DNA of 64,000 nt from assembly GCA_964636325.1 (NCBI GenBank), contig CAZWRV010000011.1, positions 30,484-94,483 on the forward strand, given 5' to 3'. Origin of the DNA: CAZWRV01 sp964636325. GTDB lineage: Bacteria > Verrucomicrobiota > Lentisphaeria > Victivallales > GWF2-50-93. The translations under genes were made by a program, and so were the position numbers. Shown piece after piece: positions 35,745 to 44,800 of this stretch (positions are counted from its first letter, which is position 1; each line of letters begins with the position of its first letter). The notes beneath the pieces were generated by a model. The model saw only the letters and a list, made by a program, of their open reading frames with translations. It ran no database searches and was not told the DNA's origin.

Positions 35745-35775
35745 CTGAGTTATCCGCATCAGGCGGATAATTCAG
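35745..35775. terminator. Bidirectional hairpin between convergent genes
   Basis: A 13-bp stem CTGAGTTATCCGC (35745-35757)/GCGGATAATTCAG (35763-35775) with one G-T wobble and a 5-nt loop. It lies at the 3' ends of the permease gene and the phosphorylase gene and includes the stop codon of the latter. No strong U-run is present on either strand. Confidence 0.65.
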
Positions 35776-36836
35776 ATATACTGCCTGTATTTCTTGCCCA
35801 GGAACTGAATGTTCCGCGATATGAGGTCGTTCCTCTGGCGGACGCATGCGGCGGACCTCAGCGGATCCTCCGGCGTGTTCTCGAGGTAGTCCAGTAGGAC
35901 TTCCACGGTGCTTGTCGCAAGATGGATCCTGGTGTCCGACGATGCGTAGTAGATGAATATCCTCCCATCGTCCTTTGCCACCGCGCCGTTGCAGAAGAGG
36001 ACGTTCGAGACGTCGCCGGTCCGCTCCGCGCCCATCGGGGCGAGGAAATATCCGCCCGGCCTTCTGATGACCTTTTCCGGATGCTTCAGGTCGCATAGGA
36101 ACGCGTAGAGGACGTATCTCAGTCCGGCGGCCGTATTCCTGACCCCGTGCGCTATGTGGATCCAGCCCTTGGAGGTCTTGATCGGCGGCGCGCCCATGCC
36201 GTTCTTCCCCTCCTTGATCGTGTGGTACGCCCTCGGTTCCATTATGAACTCATCGCCGATTCTGGCGTGCTCGACGCTGTCGGACAGGGCCCATCCGATG
36301 CCGCCGCCTTTGCCGGCCTCCATGAACGCGTCCTGCGGCCTCGTGTAGAAGGCGTATTTGCCGTTTATGAATTCCGGATGGAGGACGACGTTGCGCTGCT
36401 GCGGTGATTCCGACTTGATGTCGTCGAGGCGCTCCCATTTCTCCAGGTCCTTGGTCCTCACGAGTCCGCACTGCGCGACGGCGCTGGACATATCCCAGGC
36501 TGGGGCGGACGTGTCCTTCCGCTCGGTGCAGAATATCCCGTAGATCCAGCCGTCTTCATGGCGGACCAGCCGCATGTCGCAGACGTTCACGTCGGGATTG
36601 TCCGTCTCCGGGATGACGGCAGGCCGGTCGCGGAAGCGGAATCCGTCCACGCCGTTCCTGCTCTCCGCCACCGCGAAGAACGACTTCCTGTCCACGCCCT
36701 CGATCCTGGCCACCAGGCAGATTTTCCCGTCGAACTCGATTGTTCCGGTGTTGAACTTGGAAATATTTTTTCGGATAAGTATGCCGCCTTCGCCGAAGGC
36801 GGCACTGGGCGACTTTGGCGAAGTCGCCATACTCAT
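35772..36836 (-). CDS. GH130 glycoside phosphorylase, 4-O-beta-mannosyl-glucose phosphorylase type, N-terminally short
   Basis: The sequence follows GH130 subfamily 1 closely: NTGTIEFDGKICLVARIEGVDRKSFFAV, NVCDMRLVRHEDGWIYGIFC (catalytic Asp in DMR), QQRNVVLHPEFINGKYAFYTRPQD, YHTIKEGKNGMGAPPIKTSKGW and YVLYAF, and FIYYASSDTR (motifs given in order, abbreviated by block). These enzymes phosphorolyse mannosyl-glucose to mannose-1-phosphate and glucose in the cytoplasm. About 50 residues found before the NAGAI/NTGTI strand in characterised members are missing; upstream sequence up to 36905 is open but unlike the family. The start at 36836 is tentative. A phosphohexomutase that could use Man-1-P is encoded at 41831. 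Confidence 0.85.
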   Translation of the reverse strand: MSMATSPKSPSAAFGEGGILIRKNISKFNTGTIEFDGKICLVARIEGVDRKSFFAVAESRNGVDGFRFRDRPAVIPETDNPDVNVCDMRLVRHEDGWIYGIFCTERKDTSAPAWDMSSAVAQCGLVRTKDLEKWERLDDIKSESPQQRNVVLHPEFINGKYAFYTRPQDAFMEAGKGGGIGWALSDSVEHARIGDEFIMEPRAYHTIKEGKNGMGAPPIKTSKGWIHIAHGVRNTAAGLRYVLYAFLCDLKHPEKVIRRPGGYFLAPMGAERTGDVSNVLFCNGAVAKDDGRIFIYYASSDTRIHLATSTVEVLLDYLENTPEDPLRSAACVRQRNDLISRNIQFLGKKYRQYI

Positions 36837-36932
36837 ATCCCGGCGCGCCGTGAGGGTGCATTTTTGCCGCAGGAAAAACTTAGCCCCATGCAGAATATAA
36901 TGCAAAATAAATTTTGCGTCCCGCAGAATTTA

Positions 36933-38744
36933 TCATATCTCCTGAGAGAGCCTGAATTCCCTGTAGAGCTTGGCGTATGTTCCGCCCATCTTGAGGAGCT
37001 GGCGGTGGGTGCCGCGCTCGGCGATCCTTCCGTTGAGTATGACAAGGACGATGTCCGCGTTCTTGATGGTGCTGAGGCGGTGGGCGACTATGAAGCTTGT
37101 CCGTCCGGCGAGAAGCTTCGCCAGCGCGGACTGTATTTTCGCCTCAGTTATGGCGTCGACGGAGCTTGTGGCCTCGTCCAGGATGAGTATCTTGGGGTCG
37201 GCCAGCATCGCCCTGCTGAAGCAGATGAGCTGCCGCTGTCCGAGCGACAGTCCGACCCCGTTCTCTCCGACCCTGGTGTCGAATCCGTCGGGCAGCGCCT
37301 CGATGATGTCGAGGCAGTCGATCTTTGCCGCCGCCTCTTTCGCATCGGCCGCAGTCGCCCCGTGCTTCCCGATCAGTATGTTTTCGAGGACTGTCCCCGA
37401 GAAGAGAAAGTTCTGCTGGATCACGATGCCGATCTGCTCCCTCAGCGGCGCGCTTCTTATTTTAAGGATGTCCGTGCCGTCGATGGTTATCTGGCCTTCG
37501 TCGGGGATGTAGAACTTCGCCACCAGGTTGGTGATCGTGCTCTTGCCGCCGCCGGTAGGCCCGACGAGCGCGACAATCTTCCCCGGATCGGCCCTGAAGC
37601 TTATCCCATGGAGGATTTTCTTGCCCTTCACATAGGAGAAGCCGACGTCGCGGAACTCCACGCAGCCTCTGATCTCCTTGACTGGCTCCGCGTCGGGGGC
37701 GTCCTCCCAGTCCGGCTTCGCCTCGAGGAAGTTGAGGACGCGCTCCGCACCGGTCATCGCCGTAAGCGCCTGGTTGTACTGGCCGGCGAGCACCTGTATC
37801 GGGGAGAAGAAGTAGTTGGACAGGAAGAGGAACTGGATGAGGCTGCCGATCGGCATCGGCGATTCCGGGCTCAGCACCCTGTAGCCGCCGATCAGGACTA
37901 GCGCCGACAGGAAAATCTGGCTGTTGAGCTCCAGCAGCGGGATGAACACCGATTCCGTCTCGGTCACCCGCAGGTTGTATTTCGAGTGGTCGTAGACCAG
38001 ATCCTTGAATATCTGCGCGTTGACGTCCTGCCGCGCGAAGCCCTGGATAACCTTGATGCCCTTGATGGACTCGGCTACCGTGGCGGTAACTCGGCTGAAG
38101 CTCTCCTGCACCTCGCGGTAGGCGTGTATCAGCCGCAGTCTGAAGTAGCGGTTTATCCCCCATATCACCGGGGCCATCGCGAGCATTATAAGGAACATCG
38201 TCCAGTCGTAGTAGATCATCATGACGGACGCTACAAGCATCGAGCCCGCCTGGACGACGCTCACGAACACGACGTTCTGTATCCCCATCCTCACAGATTC
38301 GGCGTCGGACGTGAAGCGGCTTATGATTCTTCCGAGCCTGGTTGCGCTGAAGAACCCCATCTGCATCCCGAGCAGCTTGCTGAAAAGATCACGGCGTATG
38401 TCGTGGATCACGGACTCGCCGAACTCGGACGCGGTCCTCTGCCTGAAATGGAACGTGATCTGGGTGAAGAGCGTAAGAAGGAAGAATACGAGTATCCCCC
38501 AGGCTATCCCGGAACAGTCCTTGGACGTGATGGGGCCGTTGATGACTTCGCCCAGCGCCCAGGTCACGAGCGGAAGCTGAACCGCGCGCAGGCAGACGAG
38601 GAAGACCAGCAAGTTCACCTTGCCGCGGTAGTGCTTCGCGTATTCGAAGAGCTTCCTGAATATGCCCACGTCGAGCGGACGGACGACGGTATGGCGTTCG
38701 TCATCACGCCTTATATATGTGATCTTGGACTGCTTCAACCCCAT
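36933..38744 (-). CDS. ABC exporter half-transporter (MsbA/BmrD type)
   Basis: The 603-aa protein has six transmembrane helices (about 40-330) and a nucleotide-binding domain with Walker A GPTGGGKST, signature LSLGQRQLICFSRAML, Walker B ILILDEATSSVD (catalytic Glu present) and switch His in VAHRLSTI. The signature is LSLGQ instead of LSGGQ. The neighbouring half-transporter has the opposite defect (Asp for catalytic Glu), so the two should form a heterodimer with one active and one degenerate ATP site. It lies 132 nt after that gene on the same strand. The substrate (lipid, drug or peptide) is unknown. Confidence 0.93.
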   Translation of the reverse strand: MGLKQSKITYIRRDDERHTVVRPLDVGIFRKLFEYAKHYRGKVNLLVFLVCLRAVQLPLVTWALGEVINGPITSKDCSGIAWGILVFFLLTLFTQITFHFRQRTASEFGESVIHDIRRDLFSKLLGMQMGFFSATRLGRIISRFTSDAESVRMGIQNVVFVSVVQAGSMLVASVMMIYYDWTMFLIMLAMAPVIWGINRYFRLRLIHAYREVQESFSRVTATVAESIKGIKVIQGFARQDVNAQIFKDLVYDHSKYNLRVTETESVFIPLLELNSQIFLSALVLIGGYRVLSPESPMPIGSLIQFLFLSNYFFSPIQVLAGQYNQALTAMTGAERVLNFLEAKPDWEDAPDAEPVKEIRGCVEFRDVGFSYVKGKKILHGISFRADPGKIVALVGPTGGGKSTITNLVAKFYIPDEGQITIDGTDILKIRSAPLREQIGIVIQQNFLFSGTVLENILIGKHGATAADAKEAAAKIDCLDIIEALPDGFDTRVGENGVGLSLGQRQLICFSRAMLADPKILILDEATSSVDAITEAKIQSALAKLLAGRTSFIVAHRLSTIKNADIVLVILNGRIAERGTHRQLLKMGGTYAKLYREFRLSQEI

Positions 38745-38876
38745 TGATCAGCTCCTGCCTGGATGCGGCGGTCCAGTGACTCCCGCCGAAAATATGTATA
38801 AAAGATGGTTCCGCGGCTCTTTGACATCGTGACTCCGTGATGCCGCAGGACTTCGCACTGGCGGATCCGACCCGGC

Positions 38877-40733
38877 CTACGTCTGCGGCGGGACGTTCTC
38901 GTCCAGCATCTGTATGTTCGCCGTCCTCGAATAATGCCCCTTCATTCTCATGAGCTCGTCATGGGTGCCCCTCTGCGCGATCTGCCCCTTGTGCAGGACG
39001 AGTATGATGTCGCAGCGCCTCAGGACGTTGATGCGGTGCGAGACTATGAAGGTGGTCCTGCCCTTCATGACTCCGTCTATTGCCTCCAGTATTTCGTTCT
39101 CGGTTTCCGGATCTACCGCCGCGGTTGGGTCGTCCAGAAGCAGGATCGGCGGCTCCAGGAGCACGGCGCGGGCTATTGCCAGGCGCTGCCGCTGCCCGCC
39201 GGAAAGGTCGGAGCCCGCTTCGCCGATGACGGTATCGTAGCCCTGGGCGAGCCTCATGATGAAGTCGTGCGCCGAGGCGATCTTCGCGGCCTTCTCCACC
39301 TGTTCCCTGGTCGCCTTCGGATGCCCGAAGGCGATGTTTGCGGCCACCGTGTTGCTGAAGAGGAAGCTTTCCTGGAAGACCAGCCCGACGTTTTTGCGGA
39401 GGTCTTCAAGGTCTATATCCCTAAGGTTCAGGCCGTCCAGCATGATGTCGCCCTCCTTTACGTCGTAGAACCTCGGGATGAGGCTCAGCAGCGTACTCTT
39501 GCCGGAACCGGTCGTGCCGAGTATGCCGACGCTCTGCCCGGGAGTCACTGCGAAGTCGATCCCGCGCAGGACCGGTTCGCCGGGCTCGTACCAGAAGCCG
39601 ACTTTCCGGAAGGAGAGATCGCCGCGGGACTTCCCGATCCTTGCGGGGCTGGCGCAGTTGTCCACGTCCGACCGCATCTCCAGTATCTCGAAGACCCTGC
39701 CCGCCGCAGTAAGGCTCTGCTGGATGTTGTCGACGACTCCGGTGATGACGTTCACCTGCGCGGAGAAGCGCTGCAGAAGCCCGAGGAACACGATCAGCCC
39801 CGTCCCCAGCGGCAGGACGTCCGTCGCGACCAGGTAGCCGCCGTAGCCAAGAAGTATCATGATGTTCATCTGGGTCAGGAATTCCATGCCCGGCCCGAAC
39901 GTCGACACCGCCATGATTATCCTGTATTTCTGGTCGCGGACCGCCGCGTTCGAACGCGCAACCTTCGCGATCTCGTCCGGTTCCCGGTTGAAGCCCTTCA
40001 CGACGTGGATGCCCTGAGTCGCCTCGCAGATGTCTAGGATAAGCTTGTCGCTCAGCTCCCTGTCCTTGGCATACGAGGGCCTGAGCTTCCTAGAGAATAT
40101 GAAAGACGCAAGCGCCATCGCGGGAATCATGCTCATGCAAGCGAGCGTCAGCTTGACATGAATCGACAGCATGTATATTACGTATACCGCCAGCGACACC
40201 ACAAGAATCGTACCCTGGATTATTACTCCGTCCACGAAGAGCCGCACCGACTGGACGTCGCCGGTGACCCGGTTGATCAGCGTGCTGCTGGTCCGCGAGT
40301 CGAAGAAGCGGAAGCTCATCCGCTGCAGCTTGTCGTAGACCCTGGCGCGAAGATCGACGACTATCCCCTGCTGAAGGAGCTTCGTTATCGTTATGCTGTA
40401 GTAGTAGCTGAGGACGGAGCGGACGAGCGCCAGCGCGATTATCATGCCCGATATGAGGAGGATGGCCTCCATCGGGGTCCAGGCGGACGGCGGAGCGAAG
40501 CCCAGCGGCCATGACGGCGGCTTCGACGAAGGGTTCAGCCTGTGGTTCAGGAAGTCTATCCCGACACCCATGAAGTTTAGCCCTGCGAGCGCGAAGACAA
40601 AAAGGACTATCTGTATGCTAATGGCCTTGATGCAGCCGGTCCTGTACGACCAGCTCAGGGCCAGAAGCCTCCTGAAGATTTCCGAATTAGACAACCGTTC
40701 TGCCTGTGTGTCTGTCCCTGTTTCATTCATCAA
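38877..40733 (-). CDS. ABC exporter half-transporter with degenerate Walker B
   Basis: The 618-aa protein has six transmembrane helices (about 40-340) and a nucleotide-binding domain with Walker A GTTGSGKST, consensus signature LSGGQRQRLAIARAVL, Walker B ILLLDDPTAAVD and switch His in VSHRINVL. The catalytic Glu after Walker B is Asp, as in TM287 and other degenerate-site subunits of heterodimeric exporters. Its ATG overlaps the hisG stop by 4 nt, so translation is coupled to hisG, an unusual pairing of a biosynthetic gene with an exporter. The partner is the half-transporter encoded at 36933. Confidence 0.93.
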   Translation of the reverse strand: MMNETGTDTQAERLSNSEIFRRLLALSWSYRTGCIKAISIQIVLFVFALAGLNFMGVGIDFLNHRLNPSSKPPSWPLGFAPPSAWTPMEAILLISGMIIALALVRSVLSYYYSITITKLLQQGIVVDLRARVYDKLQRMSFRFFDSRTSSTLINRVTGDVQSVRLFVDGVIIQGTILVVSLAVYVIYMLSIHVKLTLACMSMIPAMALASFIFSRKLRPSYAKDRELSDKLILDICEATQGIHVVKGFNREPDEIAKVARSNAAVRDQKYRIIMAVSTFGPGMEFLTQMNIMILLGYGGYLVATDVLPLGTGLIVFLGLLQRFSAQVNVITGVVDNIQQSLTAAGRVFEILEMRSDVDNCASPARIGKSRGDLSFRKVGFWYEPGEPVLRGIDFAVTPGQSVGILGTTGSGKSTLLSLIPRFYDVKEGDIMLDGLNLRDIDLEDLRKNVGLVFQESFLFSNTVAANIAFGHPKATREQVEKAAKIASAHDFIMRLAQGYDTVIGEAGSDLSGGQRQRLAIARAVLLEPPILLLDDPTAAVDPETENEILEAIDGVMKGRTTFIVSHRINVLRRCDIILVLHKGQIAQRGTHDELMRMKGHYSRTANIQMLDENVPPQT

Positions 40734-41602
40734 GGTACGATCTTGTTCAGCGGATATTCGACGATCCCCGTCGCCCCCGCCTCCAGCAGGTCAGGTATGA
40801 GGTCACGGACTATGTGCTCGTCAACGATGGTGTTAAGCGCGAACCAGCCCTCCTCGGTGAGCGGCGAGACCGTCGGACGCTCCAGGGCCGGAAGCTTGCC
40901 GATGATGCTGTCGAGCCTGTCCTTCGGTACGTTGAGCATCAGACCGACCTTCCCTTCGGCAAGCAGTGCCGCCTTCAGGAGCAGCCCGATCTTCTTTATC
41001 TTGGCCTTTTTCCATGGATCCTTGAATGAGGACTTGTTGGCGATCAGGCGCGTGGTGCTCTCGCAGAGAGTGTCTATTATCTTGAGTTTGTTGGCCCTGA
41101 GGGAGGAGCCCGTCTCGGTTATCTCTACGATGGCGTCGGCGAGGCGGGGCGGCTTCACCTCGGTGGCGCCCCAGCTGAACTCAACAGTCACGTTGACGCC
41201 CTGCTTCTTGAAATATTTCTTGGTCATCCCGACGGCCTCCGTGGCGATGCGCTTCCCCTCAAGATCCTTGGCCGTCTTGAAGCCGGAGTTCTCCGGGACG
41301 GCGAGCACCCACCTGAGCGGGCTGCGCCCGACCTTGCCATATACGAGATCCTCTACCTCGGCCACGTCCGAGCCGTTCTCGACGATCCAGTCCTTGCCGG
41401 TGAGCCCGCAGTCGAGTATCCCCTCCTCCACGTAGCGCGACATCTCCTGCGCGCGTATTAGCATGCACTCGATCTCCTGATCGTCAATCGAAGGATAATA
41501 GGAACGCGAGTCGATCTTGATCTTGTAGCCCGCCTTCGCGAACATCTGCACCGTGCTCTGCTCAAGGCTGCCTTTAGGAATTCCAAGGATTATCTTAGGC
41601 AT
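40730..41602 (-). CDS. hisG: ATP phosphoribosyltransferase, long form
   Basis: The 290-aa enzyme catalyses the first step of histidine synthesis (PRPP + ATP). ILGIPKGSLEQSTVQMFAKAGY opens the catalytic domain; LDCGLTGKDWIVENG and the PRPP-loop region DAIVEITETGSSLRANKL are typical. The C-terminal 75 residues (about 215-290) form the ACT-like regulatory domain that binds histidine, so no HisZ is needed. There are no other his genes nearby. It heads a minus-strand unit with the two ABC exporter genes, overlapping the first by 4 nt. Confidence 0.96.
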   Translation of the reverse strand: MPKIILGIPKGSLEQSTVQMFAKAGYKIKIDSRSYYPSIDDQEIECMLIRAQEMSRYVEEGILDCGLTGKDWIVENGSDVAEVEDLVYGKVGRSPLRWVLAVPENSGFKTAKDLEGKRIATEAVGMTKKYFKKQGVNVTVEFSWGATEVKPPRLADAIVEITETGSSLRANKLKIIDTLCESTTRLIANKSSFKDPWKKAKIKKIGLLLKAALLAEGKVGLMLNVPKDRLDSIIGKLPALERPTVSPLTEEGWFALNTIVDEHIVRDLIPDLLEAGATGIVEYPLNKIVP

Positions 41603-41663
41603 TGACTTTGTCCTCGCTGTTTTTAATAAGTTGAGGTAATTGCATAACTAAGTTCTGTATCCA

Positions 41664-41757
41664 AGGTGTCGGGTGTCAGGTGTCAGCAAAGTTAGAAATA
41701 ATCGGGAGATAACGGTTTTGTTTCATACTTGACACCTGAACACTGACACCTAAACAC
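41664..41757. repeat. GGTGTCAGGTGTCAG inverted repeat
   Basis: GGTGTCGGGTGTCAGGTGTC (41664-41683) faces GACACCTGAACACTGACACC (41731-41750), giving complementary arms around an A+T-rich centre. Short direct GTGTCAG words recur. It sits between hisG and the phosphohexomutase gene. No other copy is seen in the window. Confidence 0.65.
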
Positions 41758-41830
41758 CGCCAATTGCCGACTTTTGAAATTGGCCCATGCTGTCTGACTT
41801 GTCGGACGAGCCGGACCGCCTGGACAGGCG

Positions 41831-43147
41831 TTATCCCCTTATTATCTTCAGCAGCTCGTCCCTTCTGGCCTCCATGGTCCTGCTGTCGCCAGCCTCGACG
41901 ATGAGACGCAGCAGGGGTTCGGTGTTGGAAGCCCTTACATTGAACCACCAGTCCTTGTATTCCACCGAAACTCCGTCGAGCTCGAACATGTGCCCGTCCT
42001 TGTAGGCGTCCTTGATTTTCGCGATGACCGCGCCGGTGTCGGCCACCTTTGAATTGATCTCGCCGCTGGAGCTGTATTTCCTGAGAGGCCTGACGAGGTC
42101 GCCGACTTTCCTGCCGGTCTTGCAGATCAGGTTCGCGAGCATCAGGAACGCGAGCCCCTGCGACTCGGTGAAGTAGTTCTCCTTGAAGTAGTAGTGGCCG
42201 GACAGCTCGCCCGCAAAAACGGCGTTGTGCTCGCGCATCTGCGCCTTGATGAACGCATGGCCGACGCGCGACATCACCGCCTTCCCGCCGTTGGCTTCGA
42301 TGCACTCCTTGACCGCGCGGCTGCTCCTGAGATCGTAGAGTATCGTCGCCGGCCCGCGGGAGAGGATGTCCTGCGCGATAAGGGCCGTGAAGAGGTCCAT
42401 CGGAATTATCCGTCCCTCGTTGTCCACGAAGCCGCAGCGGTCGGAGTCGCCGTCGAATCCGGCCCCGAAGTCCGCACCCGTCTCCTTCACCTTGGCGCAT
42501 AGCGCCGAGAGCGTCTCGGTCTTCAGCGGGTTCGCCTCGTGGTTGGGGAAGGAGCCGTCGAGCTCCTCGTAAAGCGGTATTATCTCGAAGAGATCCCTGA
42601 TCCCCTTTATCTCGAAGGAACCCATCGCGTTGGCGAAGTCGCATACGACTTTCAGCTTCCTGTCCAGCTTCGCATGCCTCCTAAGGTGCTCCCCGTATTG
42701 GGGGCCGATGTCATACTGGGAGATCGCACCCTTCCGGGACGGCTTGTCCCAGCACCGGGCGTTGAATATATTCTCGATGTCGGCGATTCCGGTTGCGCCG
42801 CTGATTGGGATCGCCTGCTCCCGGCAGAGCTTGAAGCCGTTCCATTCGGCGGGGTTGTGCGACGCGGTGATTATTATGCTGCCGTCCGCCCCGAGAAGGC
42901 CGTTGGCGTAGTAGGACATCGGGGTGGAGCATAGGCCGAGATCGATGACATCTGCGCCCTGGCTGTTGATCCCGGCCGCCAGCGCATTGAATATAGGCAG
43001 GGAATGAGGGCGCATGTCCCTGCCGATCACGACCTTCCTCGCCTTGGTGAACTTGACGTATGCGCGGCCTATCTCCTCCGCAATCTCCTCGTTCAGCTGC
43101 GAAGGATATATCCCCCTTATGTCGTATGCCTTGAAAATCCCGGACAT
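41831..43147 (-). CDS. manB: Phosphomannomutase/phosphoglucomutase
   Basis: I start the 438-aa protein at the ATG preceded by AAGGAGGACGCAAG; an upstream in-frame start lacks support. Alpha-D-phosphohexomutase motifs are present: catalytic phosphoserine loop TASHNPAEWNG (Ser96), metal loop DGDSDRCG (about 232-239), sugar-specificity loop GELSGHYYF and the phosphate-binding RASNTEPLLR. The enzyme interconverts hexose-6- and hexose-1-phosphates. It may connect mannose-1-phosphate from the nearby GH130 phosphorylase to central metabolism or feed GDP-mannose synthesis; this link is inferred. Confidence 0.92.
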   Translation of the reverse strand: MSGIFKAYDIRGIYPSQLNEEIAEEIGRAYVKFTKARKVVIGRDMRPHSLPIFNALAAGINSQGADVIDLGLCSTPMSYYANGLLGADGSIIITASHNPAEWNGFKLCREQAIPISGATGIADIENIFNARCWDKPSRKGAISQYDIGPQYGEHLRRHAKLDRKLKVVCDFANAMGSFEIKGIRDLFEIIPLYEELDGSFPNHEANPLKTETLSALCAKVKETGADFGAGFDGDSDRCGFVDNEGRIIPMDLFTALIAQDILSRGPATILYDLRSSRAVKECIEANGGKAVMSRVGHAFIKAQMREHNAVFAGELSGHYYFKENYFTESQGLAFLMLANLICKTGRKVGDLVRPLRKYSSSGEINSKVADTGAVIAKIKDAYKDGHMFELDGVSVEYKDWWFNVRASNTEPLLRLIVEAGDSRTMEARRDELLKIIRG

Positions 43148-43314
43148 CTTGCGTCCTCCTTGCTTATGTTCGTGGGGCAGTGCGCTCAATGCACAGAAAA
43201 CACTAATATCGTTCCGGCTCCGTTTTTGTCCAGCTCGGCAGATTGCAAAAAACGCATTTTGAGCTATGGATATGCGGCCAATGCCGGCATTGATTAACAA
43301 AAGGGGGTTTTACC

Positions 43315-44709
43315 ATGGACGGCGGCGAAACGGGAGTAATCATCGAAAAGGGAGCCAGTGACTGGCAGATTTTTCAGCAGGACAGGGGCGGAACCTGCGA
43401 CATCCGCCTCTCCGGCAGATGGCTGACCGCGAACAAGTTCAAAAAGGCCGAGGTCATGATGCGGATCGTCGCCGAGGACGAATACCGCCCGGTCCTGGCC
43501 TCGCTGGGCTGGCAGCCTGCGAAATCCGCAAAGGACGGGAAGTGGTCCGGTGTCCTGGAAAGTGTCCCCGCAGGCGGGCTGTACCGGATCGAGACAGGCC
43601 TTAGGCTCGACGGCGCCCCGCTCGAATGGATTACCCGCGGCGACATGGTCCATCATGTCGGAGTAGGGGACGTATGGATTGTCGCGGGGCAGAGCAACGC
43701 CGTCGGATACGGCAAGACACCGATATCCGACCCGCCCGAACTGGGAGTCCACATGTTCAGATCCTCCGGCGAATGGGCGCTGGCGACTCATCCGCTCGGC
43801 GACTCGACGCGCACCCGCTACCCGGCTAACCGCGAGGCCGCCAACGCCTCGCACTCTCCGTTCATCGCATTCGCAAGAATGCTGAAGCGGAACCTCGCAT
43901 ATCCCGTCGGGATAATTCCGGCAGCCCTCGGCGGTTCGCCAATATCATCTTGGCTGCGATCCTTGGACGGCAAGCTGTTCGACAACATGCTCGCATATGT
44001 CCGCGATTCCGGTGGTGCCGCCAAAGGAGTCTGCTGGTATCAGGGCTGCACCGACACGCTCACCCCCCAGAAGGATGTCTATCTGAAATGCTTCACGGAG
44101 TTCGTCCGCGAAACCCGCAGGAACCTTCGCAACCCGTCCCTGCCGATTATCACGGCCCAGATAAACCGCGTCATAAACCATGCCGAAGGCGCACCCACCA
44201 ACGAAGCGTGGAACCAGATACGCGAGGCCCAGCGCCAAGCCGCCGCCGCGATCCCCGGCGTCTTTGTAGTCTCCACTCTCGACTGCGGACTCTCCGACTG
44301 CATACACAATTCCTCCGCGGGAAACCTGGTCGTCGGCGAACGCATGGCGGCAATGGCCCTTGGCAAGGTCTACGGGCGCGACGCCAGGTGCCTGCATCCT
44401 GAACCGGAAAAGGCGCATCTCCTTGACTCAAAGAGCGTTGAAATAATATTCCGCAACGTCGGCGAAAGGCTGAGCTTGGAAGTCGTTGCTCCTTCTGCAT
44501 TCCCTTTCGAGGTCCGCGACAAGGCCGGCGCCGTCCCGCTGGCTGGAATGAGGGTGGAAGGGCGGGACAGGATAATCCTCTCCCTGAAGCGCGAAGTCCA
44601 GGGCACGGCCACCGTCGTCGGCGCTCCGGGGACAAACCCGCCGTTCTTCGTCCCGTTCGATGTCGCCACCTTCCTGCCCATGCTCGCGTTCACGATAAAA
44701 GTCGATTAG
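43315..44709 (+). CDS. SASA/sialate-O-acetylesterase-like carbohydrate esterase
   Basis: The 464-aa protein matches the SGNH-type SASA family (PF03629): VWIVAGQSNAVGYG carries the nucleophile Ser, GIIPAALGGSPISSW the oxyanion Gly, GVCWYQGCTDT the third block (commonly WxQGE/WYQGxxD), and DCIHNSS the catalytic His. It removes acetyl groups from sugars. An N-terminal beta domain (about 1-110) and a C-terminal domain (about 370-464) flank the core. No signal peptide is obvious, so it may act in the cytoplasm. AAAAGGGGG precedes the ATG. It is divergent from the phosphohexomutase gene and followed by the tandem repeat array. Confidence 0.85.
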   Translation: MDGGETGVIIEKGASDWQIFQQDRGGTCDIRLSGRWLTANKFKKAEVMMRIVAEDEYRPVLASLGWQPAKSAKDGKWSGVLESVPAGGLYRIETGLRLDGAPLEWITRGDMVHHVGVGDVWIVAGQSNAVGYGKTPISDPPELGVHMFRSSGEWALATHPLGDSTRTRYPANREAANASHSPFIAFARMLKRNLAYPVGIIPAALGGSPISSWLRSLDGKLFDNMLAYVRDSGGAAKGVCWYQGCTDTLTPQKDVYLKCFTEFVRETRRNLRNPSLPIITAQINRVINHAEGAPTNEAWNQIREAQRQAAAAIPGVFVVSTLDCGLSDCIHNSSAGNLVVGERMAAMALGKVYGRDARCLHPEPEKAHLLDSKSVEIIFRNVGERLSLEVVAPSAFPFEVRDKAGAVPLAGMRVEGRDRIILSLKREVQGTATVVGAPGTNPPFFVPFDVATFLPMLAFTIKVD

Positions 44710-44800
44710 TGTTGCATGCCGGAGCCGGGGGAATATATTAAGCAGAGCCCGGATGGAGAGTGTCGAACTGCGATACTCGCAGTTCTGTCGATCAGAAACT

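Noticed and set aside
36558..37901. 447-aa plus-strand frame
   Set aside because: Antisense to the ABC exporter and GH130 genes; G+C-rich codon bias leaves the opposite strand open.
38934..40037. 367-aa plus-strand frame
   Set aside because: Antisense to a well-defined ABC exporter half-transporter.
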